Notes: generated by a model from the letters alone, not told the origin. 64,000 nt of DNA from Dehalobacterium sp040766325 (GCA_040766325.1 JAXGQR010000004.1:62001-126000); one strand, 5' to 3'. Shown: positions 1 to 9,064, counted from the stretch's first letter. Numbers and translations are program-made.

Positions 1-7
1 ATGATGT

Positions 8-964
8 CTACATTTTACCATAAAAATAATCATGAAAAGAGGTGCGATAATAATAAAAGGTGGAGAAGATATTTTCACAATTTTTTAATACTGTGCCGCA
101 GGTATCAGGTGAAATTACATAAATCTCCGGACGGTGTCCACTGGCCAGTACCGCCCGCTTAATCAGGTGAATGATATGCACATCCCCGGGAGGGAAAGAA
201 TAGCCAATAAAATATATGACTTGAGCACGATTGATTCTGGCAAAACATTGTCTCCATACATCATGTAACTGGGGAACCCGAAATCTTTTATGATATGAGG
301 GGGTGACCATGACCCGTGACAAAGGATGCCGGTCCCTGCGGCATTTCAGCCCGCAAGGAGATTTTGGGGCGCTTGAATCCAGCAAAAGATAAAGCTGATT
401 GCATCGGGCGCAATAAAGCCAGTTCAAAGAACCATGGGGTTTTAACAATAAAGGTTGCCAAGCTTCCTTGGGCGTAAAGATTGCTTTTTCATCCATAAAT
501 TCAATAGAAAAACCATAATCTACTGCGCCCCAGCAGTCAAAAAGGATATGATCCACAACAGTATCATAATTTAAGGAAATAATGCAGTCCTCAGAGGTCA
601 GCTGCTGACAAAAATCCGCTAAAACCCCGTAGCGTTCTTTTTTTACCGCCCCTTCAAGAACATCACAGATGGCTGCCAGCAAGATTTCTTTAATCCGGCG
701 CAAATCCTTTTCCGCATATTTCCCCAGGGCAGAGTTTTGTTCTAATGTCAGATCAATTAATGTTAAGAGCTCCGCCGTATTCGTTTGAACATTACTGTTT
801 GGTTTTGCAAAATTAAGATATGCGGCAAAGTCCAGAATTTTTTTTAGCTCTAAAGCGCCGGTTTTGAAGTAATTTTTTTGAATTTCCTCCCATAATTCTT
901 TTTGCGTGGGGATTCCCGCCTCCCGAGAAGCACCTGCTCCCAAAAAAAATATTTTTTCCGTCAC
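8..964 (-). CDS. SIR2-like domain protein (SIR2_2 type)
   Basis: A 318-residue protein with the nucleotide-binding start of SIR2-like folds: GAGAS at residues 9-13 after a hydrophobic strand, SLNYDT at 130-135 (the Asn/Asp pair typical of the SIR2_2 family), KPHGS at 175-179 and GYSFP at 254-258. A possible zinc site is formed by CARC (185-188) with Cys204 and Cys208. Family members bind NAD; some are NADases in phage defence and others are uncharacterised, so the reaction is not known here. No membrane segment or partner domain is visible. It stands downstream of the hflX operon, from which a terminator separates it. No defence partner lies inside the window, although the window edge is only seven bases from its stop codon. 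Confidence 0.75.
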   Translation of the reverse strand: MTEKIFFLGAGASREAGIPTQKELWEEIQKNYFKTGALELKKILDFAAYLNFAKPNSNVQTNTAELLTLIDLTLEQNSALGKYAEKDLRRIKEILLAAICDVLEGAVKKERYGVLADFCQQLTSEDCIISLNYDTVVDHILFDCWGAVDYGFSIEFMDEKAIFTPKEAWQPLLLKPHGSLNWLYCARCNQLYLLLDSSAPKSPCGLKCRRDRHPLSRVMVTPSYHKRFRVPQLHDVWRQCFARINRAQVIYFIGYSFPPGDVHIIHLIKRAVLASGHRPEIYVISPDTCGTVLKNCENIFSTFYYYRTSFHDYFYGKM

Positions 965-1030
965 TCGATACGCTCCTTAGAGGAAAATTTTATGCTTAAT
1001 CTATTCTGCCCCAAATAGAGCAAAAAAAAT

Positions 1031-1058
1031 GGGACGCAAAATAAATTCATGCTATCCC
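1031..1058 (-). terminator. Rho-independent terminator of hflX
   Basis: On the minus strand an imperfect stem (GGGATAGC against GCGTCCC) is followed by ATTTTTTTTG. It overlaps the hflX stop codon and would end the apgM-menG-hflX transcript. Confidence 0.6.
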
Positions 1059-2842
1059 AATTCCTTCTCTATGAAACTTTTTAAACGGGAATCTACATAG
1101 GCTTCAATACTAATACCCTCGGGAAGATATTCCTCTTTGATCATTCTCCCTTGATTATGAATCTCAGCCACAAGAGATGTCTTGCTGAAAGGTATCATCA
1201 CTTTGATCAACTTCAGATCCTGGGGCAAAGTTTCTCCGATCTTCTGCAACAGATCTTCCAGGCCGATTTTCTCCCGGGCAGAAACAGCCACCGCCGGCTC
1301 ATAAAGATGCAGCAAACGCTTAATCGCGCCCTCATAATCCATTAGATCCATCTTATTGATCACAGTAATAATCGGCTTATCTTTAATACCTAAATCCTTT
1401 AAAACAAGATGCACGGTAGCCGCATGTTCTTCTAACTGCTCACTGCTGCCATCCACTACATGAAGCAAAAGATCTGCTTCTGCAGTTCCTTCAAGGGTGC
1501 CGCGAAAGGCGGCAATTAAATGATGAGGCAGTTTGCGAATAAAACCAACGGTATCCGTGAGCAAAAAAGAGCGTCCATCGGGCAAATCCACCTTCCTGGT
1601 GGTAGAATCCAATGTGGCAAAAAGCTTATCCTCGATCAAAACATCGGCGCCTGTTAAGGCATGCATCAAAGTAGACTTGCCGGCATTGGTATAGCCGACC
1701 AAAGCAACTACCGGCAATTCCATAGATGCCCATCTTTTTCGATGCAGGGCACGAGACTTTTTTACCATCTCCAAGCGCTGCTCCAGATCAGTTATGCGCT
1801 TGCGGATTCTTCTCCGATCAACCTCAAGCTTGGTTTCTCCAGGTCCTCTCGTACCAATGCCCCCGCCCAAACGGGAGAGCACGGTACCCTGACCCATTAA
1901 GCGGGGCAGCAGATATTTTAATTGAGCCAGTTCTACCTGCAATTTACCTTCGTTGCTCCATGCCCTTTGGGCAAAAATATCTAGTATCAGCATGGAACGG
2001 TCAATAATTTTTACGCCAATTAAATTTTCTAGGTTTCTTTGCTGGGCCGGGGATAATTCGTCATCAAAAATGACCACGTCAATGCCTTTTGCTTGTGCCA
2101 GAAGTTGAATCTCCCGCGCCTTACCCTGACCAATAAAGGTCGCCGCATCGGGACGACTCCTTTTTTGAATATCTTTTGCCACCACCAACACACCGGCAGT
2201 TTCCGCCAGTTGTTCCAGTTCGCGCAAAGATTCCTCCACATCTTCCGGGTGAGCATCTCTTTGCAAGGCTATTAAAAAAGCCTTTTCTTTGTTCTTTATT
2301 TCTCCGACGGTATACAATTGATCAATGGATTTATCGATTGCCGCCACCATTTCCAATAAATCGATTTCTTTTAATGCGCTTAATCTCGCTAAGACCTGAT
2401 GGCGTATTTCGGGGTGATCGGGATCTGATGATTTAAAGGCAATGCCTACGGTACCCACGGAACCGTCTTTTAAAACTCCCAAAGCAGCCATACAATCAAA
2501 ATGCATCATTTCCAGAGCTGCCAAATCAACACTGCTTAATTGTCCGTCTCCTCCGGGATGGGTATGGACACACCGCACACCACTTAACCCTTTTTCACTA
2601 CGACGCAATGAAATTCCCTCCAAAGGAACTGTATCATCATTGCCGACAGCCACATGCAGTACCTTGCCGCGTCTATCCAGATATACGGCAATTTCCTTAT
2701 TGATTTCATGGGTAATTCCGGCCATTTCTAAGGCCAATGCCTCATCTATGATCAGACCTCGTTCTACCTGAAACTCATATAATTGATCCAGTCTTTCCAT
2801 CATTACCTGCGAGATACCCTTCAGATTACCACTAACCTTCAT
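1052..2842 (-). CDS. hflX: GTPase HflX with N-terminal JAMM-like extension
   Basis: Ribosome-associated GTPase that splits stalled ribosomes in characterised bacteria. The HflX domain occupies roughly residues 190-360 (glycine-rich linker near 325-335), followed by the G domain with GYTNAGKS (383-390), DTVGF and NKMD. The usual HflX is about 420 residues; this one has 596, with about 180 extra at the N terminus. That extension contains His93-Thr-His95, seven residues, Ser103, two residues and Asp106. This is the exact spacing of the JAMM/JAB metalloprotease motif, with a possible catalytic Glu at 46 or 49. The gene starts 12 bases after menG with a good ribosome-binding site (AAAGGAG). HflX identity is secure; the JAMM reading is inference from the motif. 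Confidence 0.93.
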   Translation of the reverse strand: MKVSGNLKGISQVMMERLDQLYEFQVERGLIIDEALALEMAGITHEINKEIAVYLDRRGKVLHVAVGNDDTVPLEGISLRRSEKGLSGVRCVHTHPGGDGQLSSVDLAALEMMHFDCMAALGVLKDGSVGTVGIAFKSSDPDHPEIRHQVLARLSALKEIDLLEMVAAIDKSIDQLYTVGEIKNKEKAFLIALQRDAHPEDVEESLRELEQLAETAGVLVVAKDIQKRSRPDAATFIGQGKAREIQLLAQAKGIDVVIFDDELSPAQQRNLENLIGVKIIDRSMLILDIFAQRAWSNEGKLQVELAQLKYLLPRLMGQGTVLSRLGGGIGTRGPGETKLEVDRRRIRKRITDLEQRLEMVKKSRALHRKRWASMELPVVALVGYTNAGKSTLMHALTGADVLIEDKLFATLDSTTRKVDLPDGRSFLLTDTVGFIRKLPHHLIAAFRGTLEGTAEADLLLHVVDGSSEQLEEHAATVHLVLKDLGIKDKPIITVINKMDLMDYEGAIKRLLHLYEPAVAVSAREKIGLEDLLQKIGETLPQDLKLIKVMIPFSKTSLVAEIHNQGRMIKEEYLPEGISIEAYVDSRLKSFIEKELG

Positions 2843-2853
2843 ATTACACTCCT

Positions 2854-3576
2854 TTAAGGCTTTCTGCCTGCTACTACAGCTACGACTCCACCAAACAAAT
2901 TATGGTATGACGCCTGCTCCAGACCGGCCCTTTGAAAAAGCCGCGCCAATTCCCTTTGATGCAAAAAGGCCTTAGCCGAATCATTGAGATAATGGTATGC
3001 CGAGCCTTTTCTGGCCCAAATTTTCCCCATCAAAGGCACTAAATGATCACAATACAGCCAATAGATTTGTTTAAAAACCGGTATTTCCGGTTTTGCCATA
3101 TCTAAAGAAACCACCATACCACCGGGTTTTACGACCCGAATCATTTCCTGGACTACAGTTAATATATCCGGCACATTACGCAAACCCCATCCGACAGTCA
3201 CGGCATCAAAAGTATCATCCGGGAAAGGCAAGCTCATGGCATTACCCTGAACTAGGGTAATGCTTTTTTCCAGCCCTGATGCGGCCACCCTTTTGTGGGC
3301 CACATTCAGCATCTGCTGGGAAAAATCTAATCCGGTAACATGGCCTGCCGCTCCAACTTGCTCCGCCAATTGTATGGTTATTTTTCCGGTTCCGCAGCAA
3401 ATATCCAAGACCTTGCTGCCTGGCCCAACTTCAGAGCGCTTGACAGCATACCTGCGCCAGCGGGCATCCATACCAAAGGTCATAATCACATTCAAAAGAT
3501 CGTATTTGCCGGCAATGGTGTTGAATAAATCCCGGACATATCCTTCTTTTTGTTCCTTATCAGGTAATTCTGCCAT
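2854..3576 (-). CDS. menG: Demethylmenaquinone methyltransferase
   Basis: A 240-residue class I SAM-dependent methyltransferase of the UbiE/MenG family, making menaquinone from demethylmenaquinone. It shows the early family signature around residues 10-30, the SAM-binding strand VLDICCGTGK near 55-65, and the conserved segments GWGLRN and MAKPE. The length is normal for the family. It lies between apgM, nine bases upstream, and hflX, 12 bases downstream, so the three are probably co-transcribed. Its presence implies a menaquinone-based membrane electron chain, although no other men gene is in the window. A UbiE-like methyltransferase of other specificity is possible but less likely. Confidence 0.9.
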   Translation of the reverse strand: MAELPDKEQKEGYVRDLFNTIAGKYDLLNVIMTFGMDARWRRYAVKRSEVGPGSKVLDICCGTGKITIQLAEQVGAAGHVTGLDFSQQMLNVAHKRVAASGLEKSITLVQGNAMSLPFPDDTFDAVTVGWGLRNVPDILTVVQEMIRVVKPGGMVVSLDMAKPEIPVFKQIYWLYCDHLVPLMGKIWARKGSAYHYLNDSAKAFLHQRELARLFQRAGLEQASYHNLFGGVVAVVAGRKP

Positions 3577-3584
3577 AAAAACCT

Positions 3585-4799
3585 TTATTCTCCCTTAATA
3601 AATTTTTCCATTAATGTTGGACCGCTTTTGATAAAGTTTCCTTGCGCTGCAATATCTTCTTCTGTATAGCGAGAAACTCCGGAAGAGACCGAGCGGCGGC
3701 TATCATAAAGAAGGAAGGGTACCGGTTCTGCCGTATGGGTTTTAAGGGAAATGGGGGTCGGGTGGTCCGGTAAGAATAACAGGCGATAATCCTCTTTCAT
3801 TTCCTCCAGTCCCCGCAGCAGTCTACCTACTACCTGTTCATCAATTTTTTCAATAGCGCCGATCTTTTCCTTAATATTTCCTTGGTGCCCCGCCTCATCA
3901 GGAGCTTCCACATGGAGGTAAAGAAAATCTTTTCCCGCTTTTAATTCCTGGAGAGCAGCATCGGCTTTCCCTTGAAAATTAGTATGGACGCCCCCGGTAG
4001 CACCGGGAACCAGGGGGGCATTTAACCCGGCACAGATTCCTAATCCTTTAATTAAATCCACAGCACAAATCACCGAGCCATTTAATCCAAATTTTTCAGC
4101 AAAAGGCATCAAATTGGGTTTCTTACCCAGTCCCCACAGCCAGATGGATGTGGCCGGCGGAAGCCCTTGTTCCCTTCTTTTTCGGTTCACCGGATGATCT
4201 TTTAAAATCTTTGCACTTTTAATCATCATGTCTGTTAAGACATCGCTTCCTGCCCCTTGGGGCAGATATGTTCCGATAACCTGATCAGAGATATCGTGGG
4301 GAGGCGTTAAATCAAACTCCCAGGCACCGTTAATCCAAACCATTAAATGACGGTAACTGATCCCCGGATGGAAATGAAACTCTTTGGTACCGATGGCCTT
4401 ATTAATATCATCAATTAAGAGGGCCGCCTCTTCACTGGTAATCTCTCCGGAACTATAATCCAGCATGGTTTTATCTGCATAGTTTTCTTCAGCCGATAAT
4501 GATACCAGATTACATCTGAAGGCAATATCATTTTCTCCTAAATCAACCCCTAAGCTCACTGCTTCTAACGGGGAACGACCTGTATAATAAATTTGGGGTT
4601 CATAACCCAAAACCGACATATTGGCCACATCACTCCCGGGAGGATAACCCTCGGGAATAGTTTGTACCATACCTACCTCCGAGGTCTTTACCAAGCTATC
4701 AATATGGGGTGTATGAGCCATCTGCAAGGGAGTTTTATGATCATAGGCAGCTAAAGGGTAATCTGCCATGCCATCTCCTAATATAACGATATACTTCAT
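3585..4799 (-). CDS. apgM: Cofactor-independent phosphoglycerate mutase (ApgM type)
   Basis: A 404-residue member of the archaeal-type 2,3-bisphosphoglycerate-independent phosphoglycerate mutase family (alkaline phosphatase superfamily), interconverting 3- and 2-phosphoglycerate in glycolysis and gluconeogenesis. It begins MKYIVILGDGMADYP, whose Asp is a metal ligand, and then has the nucleophile region PPGSDVANMS. Late metal ligands lie in HVEAPDEAGHQG and LPDHPTP. It is the first gene of the apgM-menG-hflX operon. Some homologues are annotated as phosphonopyruvate decarboxylase-related, but the full set of metal motifs supports the mutase call. Confidence 0.92.
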   Translation of the reverse strand: MKYIVILGDGMADYPLAAYDHKTPLQMAHTPHIDSLVKTSEVGMVQTIPEGYPPGSDVANMSVLGYEPQIYYTGRSPLEAVSLGVDLGENDIAFRCNLVSLSAEENYADKTMLDYSSGEITSEEAALLIDDINKAIGTKEFHFHPGISYRHLMVWINGAWEFDLTPPHDISDQVIGTYLPQGAGSDVLTDMMIKSAKILKDHPVNRKRREQGLPPATSIWLWGLGKKPNLMPFAEKFGLNGSVICAVDLIKGLGICAGLNAPLVPGATGGVHTNFQGKADAALQELKAGKDFLYLHVEAPDEAGHQGNIKEKIGAIEKIDEQVVGRLLRGLEEMKEDYRLLFLPDHPTPISLKTHTAEPVPFLLYDSRRSVSSGVSRYTEEDIAAQGNFIKSGPTLMEKFIKGE

Positions 4800-4895
4800 G
4801 TTCGTCCTCCTGACACAAATGATACTTACAGTTTAAAAGATCGAACCTTAAATGGCAACCAATTGTTATCTTTTATTTCTTCCTACCACAAAAAA

Positions 4896-4921
4896 ACCGT
4901 CAATTCATAAGAATTAACGGT
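4896..4921 (-). terminator. Rho-independent terminator of the ABC operon
   Basis: The stem ACCGTTAATTC / GAATTGACGGT on the minus strand is followed by seven T residues. It sits at the stop codon of the last ABC gene. A hairpin with the same ACCGTTA... core lies upstream of the operon near 8628. Confidence 0.75.
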
Positions 4922-5697
4922 CACAGTGACCCTTCCAGTAAAAGCTGAAAGATTTCTTGCTTGATATCCATAAACTTTTGCTGAGTAAGGGTTGAGATCG
5001 ATCTAGGCTTTTGAAAAGGTACAATAATCTCCCGTATAATACGACCGGGAAGTCTGCTCATAATATAAATCCGGTCGGCCAGGATCAGGGCTTCGTCAAC
5101 ATCATGAGTCACGAAAAGTATGGAAGGATTAAGCTGCATGGATATGGACAAAAGAAGCTGTTGCATAGATATTCGTGTTTGATAATCCAAAGCGGCAAAA
5201 GGTTCATCCATCAATAGCATTTGGGGTTCCAGAATCAGCACTCTTGCCAAAGCAACTCTTTGCTGCATGCCACCGGATAATTGATGGGGATAATAGTTAT
5301 CAAAGCCCTCCAGCCCAACAAGGTTGATGAATTTTTTGCTTTCCTCTTCAATCCGGGAACGGCTCATTTTCTTACGTTTTAAGCCATAGGCAATATTTTG
5401 TCTTACGGTAAGCCAGGGAAAAAGTACTGCTGATTGAAAAACAACACTTCTTTGAGGAGAAGGTGCCGTTACAGGTTGATTGAAAAACAATACTTCTCCC
5501 GCATCCGGACTTTCAAAGCCGGCCGAAATGTTGAGAACTGTCGATTTCCCGCATCCGCTCGGCCCTAACAAGGCGATAATTTCGCCTTGACCAATCTGCA
5601 GGGAAATATCCTCCAAAACATGGAGTTTCTCTTGCCCGGAGGGTCCAGGGTAAGTTTTGTACATATTTTTGAGAAGCAGCACATCTTGCTTGTTCAC
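4921..5697 (-). CDS. ABC transporter ATP-binding protein (SsuB/TauB type)
   Basis: A 258-residue cytoplasmic ATPase of the nitrate/sulfonate/taurine/thiamine-precursor importer group. It has Walker A GPSGCGKST near residue 45, signature LSGGMQQR, Walker B LLMDEP and the switch His in VTHDVDEAL. It overlaps the permease gene by four bases and is the last gene of the radical SAM-SBP-permease-ATPase operon. The substrate cannot be read from the ATPase. Confidence 0.9.
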   Translation of the reverse strand: MNKQDVLLLKNMYKTYPGPSGQEKLHVLEDISLQIGQGEIIALLGPSGCGKSTVLNISAGFESPDAGEVLFFNQPVTAPSPQRSVVFQSAVLFPWLTVRQNIAYGLKRKKMSRSRIEEESKKFINLVGLEGFDNYYPHQLSGGMQQRVALARVLILEPQMLLMDEPFAALDYQTRISMQQLLLSISMQLNPSILFVTHDVDEALILADRIYIMSRLPGRIIREIIVPFQKPRSISTLTQQKFMDIKQEIFQLLLEGSL

Positions 5698-6491
5698 TTT
5701 GCAGCAACCTCCCGGACCGGATAAATCAATTTACAAACCCAATAAAGCAAGCGATCTGTCAAAAACCCCATCACCGCAATGCACAGCATGGACACAAGAA
5801 TCATTTCTGTTTGGCCCAGCATTCTGGAATCCATCATCACAGCACCCAACCCGGTAGCAACCCCGGTTAGTTCCCCCAAGACCAAGAATGACCAGGAAAC
5901 CCCCAAACCAAGACGCAAACCAACTATAACATCAGGAAAAGCCCACGGTAGCACGATGGTTCTAAATAAGGTTAATTTACCAGCCCCCAGCATTCTACCG
6001 GCACGTACCAGCAGCAGCGGCACAGAGGACGCCCCGTGAGCGGTATTGAGATAGATGGGAAAGAAAGAAACCAGGGCAATAAGAAAAATAGTCGTCCGCT
6101 CCCCAACACCAAACCAAACCATAGCAATAGGCAGCCAACCGATACCCGGAACCGTCCTGATGGCATTAGCCGTGGGGTCAATAATGCGTTTTGCCATGGG
6201 AATCCAGCCGGTCAAAAAGCCCAACAAGAGGCCGAACAAAGTTGCTAGAGAAAATCCAACGAGTACTCTGGACAAGCTGGTCCACAGATGATCCAAAAAT
6301 TGTCCCGAATAGGGCGACAGTTTTGCCCCGCCGCTGATGAAATCAATAAATACGAAAATAATGTCTTTGGGGCTGGGCAATAAATAGTGGGGGATTTTCC
6401 CTGTCTCTGCTACCAATAACCAGATGAGGATAATTGAAACCGGCAGGAACAATCCTATCAGATTAATTTTTTTCCAGGGTCGTTTCATCAC
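5694..6491 (-). CDS. ABC transporter permease (SsuC/TauC type)
   Basis: A 265-residue BPD_transp_1 permease with about six hydrophobic segments, starting near residue 12, and an EAA-like cytoplasmic loop near LLVRAGRMLGAGKLTLFRTI. It forms the membrane channel with the ATPase it overlaps by four bases. The binding-protein stop lies five bases upstream, which is tight operon packing. Confidence 0.9.
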   Translation of the reverse strand: MMKRPWKKINLIGLFLPVSIILIWLLVAETGKIPHYLLPSPKDIIFVFIDFISGGAKLSPYSGQFLDHLWTSLSRVLVGFSLATLFGLLLGFLTGWIPMAKRIIDPTANAIRTVPGIGWLPIAMVWFGVGERTTIFLIALVSFFPIYLNTAHGASSVPLLLVRAGRMLGAGKLTLFRTIVLPWAFPDVIVGLRLGLGVSWSFLVLGELTGVATGLGAVMMDSRMLGQTEMILVSMLCIAVMGFLTDRLLYWVCKLIYPVREVAAK

Positions 6492-6496
6492 TTACT

Positions 6497-7477
6497 TCAT
6501 TTCCTTTTTGCCTGCTCCATAAAGCTTAAATCAAACATGGCTTCAATATCAGGTATTTTGGTAATTAAGCCTTGTTCCAGCATACGCTGGGCCAGATTTT
6601 CTACGCTTTTCATGTAGTGATCATCAAATTCCCAAAAAAATTCAATATTATCGGCAGCTACTTCTAGAACATCTCTTGCCGTGCCAAACTCTTCAGATTT
6701 GTCAAGCCAATCTTGCCTGTTATTAATCAAAAACTCCGTTGCTTGAGCATGGGCGGTGACCAGGTTTTGAATGATTTCCCGATTATTATCAATCTTATCT
6801 TGCGAGGTCATCACAGCACTGTTAATAATGCCAAAGCCTTCATTGTCGTCGGGATAAAGAAGAATCTTTCCGTAACCTTCCTTTACGGCGATAGAGGGAT
6901 AGGGCTCTCCGCTATAGAAAGCGTCAACGGTACCTTGGGCCAGGGCCTGTCCCATATCAAAAAAGTCAATGCGCATCAATTCAACGTCTTTTTCCGGATC
7001 TAAGCCGTGCTTATTTAAAACCTCCAATAAAAGCAGATGATGCATGGTTCCCGGTACATAAGCAATTTTTTTGCCCTTTAAGTCCGCCCCGGTCTCGATA
7101 TCAGAATCAGTGCCCACAACCAAAGCAGAACACTTATTTGACAACCCGGCCACGATCTTAACTGGTTCGTCCTTGGACGCGGCAGTAATGGCGGTTACAA
7201 TTGTTGTCCCGCAGAGATCCAGGCTGCCGGCCATTAAAGCTGTTTTCATATCACCGGGATTGGTGAAAGGGACAACGTTAACATTAAGGTTATCGGCAAT
7301 TTGATTCTGGTAAAAGAAAGGCGTTATCGTCTGAGGCGTTTTCCAGGTGCCTACGTCAAGAGTCATGATTCCATCTCCATTACTCACGTCGTGATTGGTC
7401 CCGTTATTTGTGCCGCAGGCGGAAAGTGAAAACACCAGCATAAACAAAATAAATATGGTGATTATTTTTCTCATCAT
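6497..7477 (-). CDS. ABC transporter substrate-binding lipoprotein (NMT1/SsuA type)
   Basis: A 326-residue extracellular binding protein with an N-terminal signal and the lipobox LSAC at about residues 18-21, followed by a Ser/Asn-rich linker. The body has the NMT1/SsuA-like periplasmic fold pattern (VGTWKTPQTITPFF, MAGSLDLCGTT, VDAFYSGEPYPSIA). Proteins of this class bind sulfonates, nitrate, bicarbonate or thiamine pyrimidine precursors, and the ligand here is unknown. The start overlaps the stop region of the upstream radical SAM gene, so the enzyme and its presumed substrate importer are translationally close. Confidence 0.88.
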   Translation of the reverse strand: MMRKIITIFILFMLVFSLSACGTNNGTNHDVSNGDGIMTLDVGTWKTPQTITPFFYQNQIADNLNVNVVPFTNPGDMKTALMAGSLDLCGTTIVTAITAASKDEPVKIVAGLSNKCSALVVGTDSDIETGADLKGKKIAYVPGTMHHLLLLEVLNKHGLDPEKDVELMRIDFFDMGQALAQGTVDAFYSGEPYPSIAVKEGYGKILLYPDDNEGFGIINSAVMTSQDKIDNNREIIQNLVTAHAQATEFLINNRQDWLDKSEEFGTARDVLEVAADNIEFFWEFDDHYMKSVENLAQRMLEQGLITKIPDIEAMFDLSFMEQAKRK

Positions 7478-8487
7478 TATTCTCCTTGGGAAAATACCTG
7501 ATAATTTTTTGCTTCAAACCATTTTTGGGCCAGTTCAGGACTAAAGCCCTTCCATTCATTCTTGGAACTTTTACAGATATCCCGAGGGATGGCGCCGGTC
7601 TCTACCACAGTTACGTTGGCTCCCCACTCCATAGCAAGTTCAGAAGCACGATGTACGCAGATGTCGGGGGCGTGAAAATTTGCCGCCAGTCTAGTCACCG
7701 CAATAATCTGAGCCAGCCTTTTTTCCTCGATTGCAGGTAACTTGCCTAAGGGAGTTCCTTGCACCGGAATCCGCTCCATCGCGCCGGTAACAAGGGCATG
7801 GTATTTCATCGCCGTCAAAAAAGCATCGGCGATCTCTTCATTGCTATGTTCAATTCCAATAGGCTCGACTAAAGAAACTAATTTGATAGGGGAATTTTTT
7901 ACTGCCTCCATGGTGGCTAATCTGTCTTGAGGGTTAAATTTTGTGTTGATTCCCTCCCGAAGCCTTAAGGAATGATAAACAAAATCCAAGCCGTTGGCGG
8001 CTAGTTTTTCGGCCATATAGGCATCAAACTCACCTACATTAAGGCCCAGCTCATATTCACCAGGCACATTCTTCCTGATAAAGTGCACTAATTTTATCAG
8101 GGCTTCCAAACTGTAAAACTGAGTTGTTCTAAGTACAATCCAACGTACTCCTTGCTCCACAAATTGCTTGGCAAGCTGAACTACTTCCTCTTGAGAAAAC
8201 TCATACTCCTCCGTCACAATATTCCATTCTGCACCAAAAGAGCAGAAATCACAGTTCATGGCGCAAGGTTTGCGATCCATACCTATAGCGGCCCAAAGAT
8301 AGGCCCGATCTTTACACACCACAGAAGCCACTTCCCGGGCCGCCTTTCCCAAGGTAGTACATGCTTGAGATTCAGGATTAATTTGAAGTAAAGCTATGAT
8401 ACTTTCCCGATCCAGAAGCTTACCACTTAATGCACTTTCTTTTGCTTTTTGAATTAGATCAATGTCACCCATTCTCGTCCTCCTCAA
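7477..8487 (-). CDS. Radical SAM protein (BioB-like), operon with ABC importer
   Basis: A 336-residue radical SAM enzyme. The 4Fe-4S ligands are Cys75, Cys79 and Cys82 in the motif CAMNCDFC, and the overall layout resembles biotin-synthase-like enzymes (helical N terminus, TIM barrel, late Cys/His patch DICVHRASEL). The second-cluster cysteines that define BioB are not evident, so I do not call it biotin synthase. It is the first gene of an operon with an NMT1-type ABC importer, suggesting that it modifies or makes the transported ligand. A strong promoter lies about 90 bases upstream. No known riboswitch was recognised in the leader. Confidence 0.8.
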   Translation of the reverse strand: MRRTRMGDIDLIQKAKESALSGKLLDRESIIALLQINPESQACTTLGKAAREVASVVCKDRAYLWAAIGMDRKPCAMNCDFCSFGAEWNIVTEEYEFSQEEVVQLAKQFVEQGVRWIVLRTTQFYSLEALIKLVHFIRKNVPGEYELGLNVGEFDAYMAEKLAANGLDFVYHSLRLREGINTKFNPQDRLATMEAVKNSPIKLVSLVEPIGIEHSNEEIADAFLTAMKYHALVTGAMERIPVQGTPLGKLPAIEEKRLAQIIAVTRLAANFHAPDICVHRASELAMEWGANVTVVETGAIPRDICKSSKNEWKGFSPELAQKWFEAKNYQVFSQGE

Positions 8488-8578
8488 CTAAAAGATCTGC
8501 CCAGGCCTTATAGCCTCCTCTTAAAAAAGATCATTAGATGTGCTCGATTATTAGATATAGTCAATTATCTTGTTATAA

Positions 8579-8608
8579 AGTATATAATGCATTTAATCCC
8601 CATGTCAA
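8579..8608 (-). promoter_or_regulatory. Sigma-A promoter of the radical SAM/ABC operon
   Basis: On the minus strand TTGACA (8603-8608) and TATACT (8579-8584) are separated by 18 bases. This gives a leader of about 85 bases before the ATG at 8487. Confidence 0.7.
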
Positions 8609-8614
8609 TAAAAA

Positions 8615-8641
8615 AACCGTTATTCCCACGAAATAACGGTT
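8615..8641. terminator. Bidirectional terminator in a divergent intergenic region
   Basis: The stem AACCGTTATT / AATAACGGTT has seven T residues on the 3' side in both orientations. It lies directly upstream of the -35 box of the leftward operon and upstream of the rightward small-protein gene, so it may insulate the two promoters. Confidence 0.7.
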
Positions 8642-8764
8642 TTTTTATCTGCTCCTTGAAAACTCAAGAAAATTATTTTGTAATTGCACAGAAACCCCTC
8701 CCTTTATCCTGTGAAATGTGGTAAACTTTACTTATGAATATGATAACTTAAGGAGGTGCAACTG

Positions 8765-9055
8765 ATGGAGTCTCCAACGATCATGTATATTATCCTAATT
8801 ATTGTCGGTTGCATATTATTACCAATCATAGGGGGTTATTGGGCCCGTTGTCTGAAATGCTCCGTTAAGATTGGCTTCATTTCTGTTTTCATAGGAAGCC
8901 TACTGGCTTTAGGCGGGTTCTGGTTATGTGTTTCCTGGGACTGTCTCTGTACCGCCTGCGGTAATACTACTGCTCTAATCGTGATGGCTATTACATGGAT
9001 TGTTTTTATTTTTCTTGCCTTAACCGCCTATTGTACACAACTGAGAAAAAGGTAA
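8765..9055 (+). CDS. Small two-to-three-helix membrane protein, unknown
   Basis: A protein of about 96 residues with three hydrophobic stretches (near residues 6-24, 35-55 and 68-88) and five cysteines, including CLCTAC between helices 2 and 3. I chose the ATG at 8765 because AGGAGG (8751-8756) lies eight bases before it; a GTG at 8756 would overlap that site. I do not recognise the family. It is convergent with the DUF503 gene, whose stop lies ten bases beyond. Confidence 0.6.
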   Translation: MESPTIMYIILIIVGCILLPIIGGYWARCLKCSVKIGFISVFIGSLLALGGFWLCVSWDCLCTACGNTTALIVMAITWIVFIFLALTAYCTQLRKR

Positions 9056-9064
9056 CACCAATCA

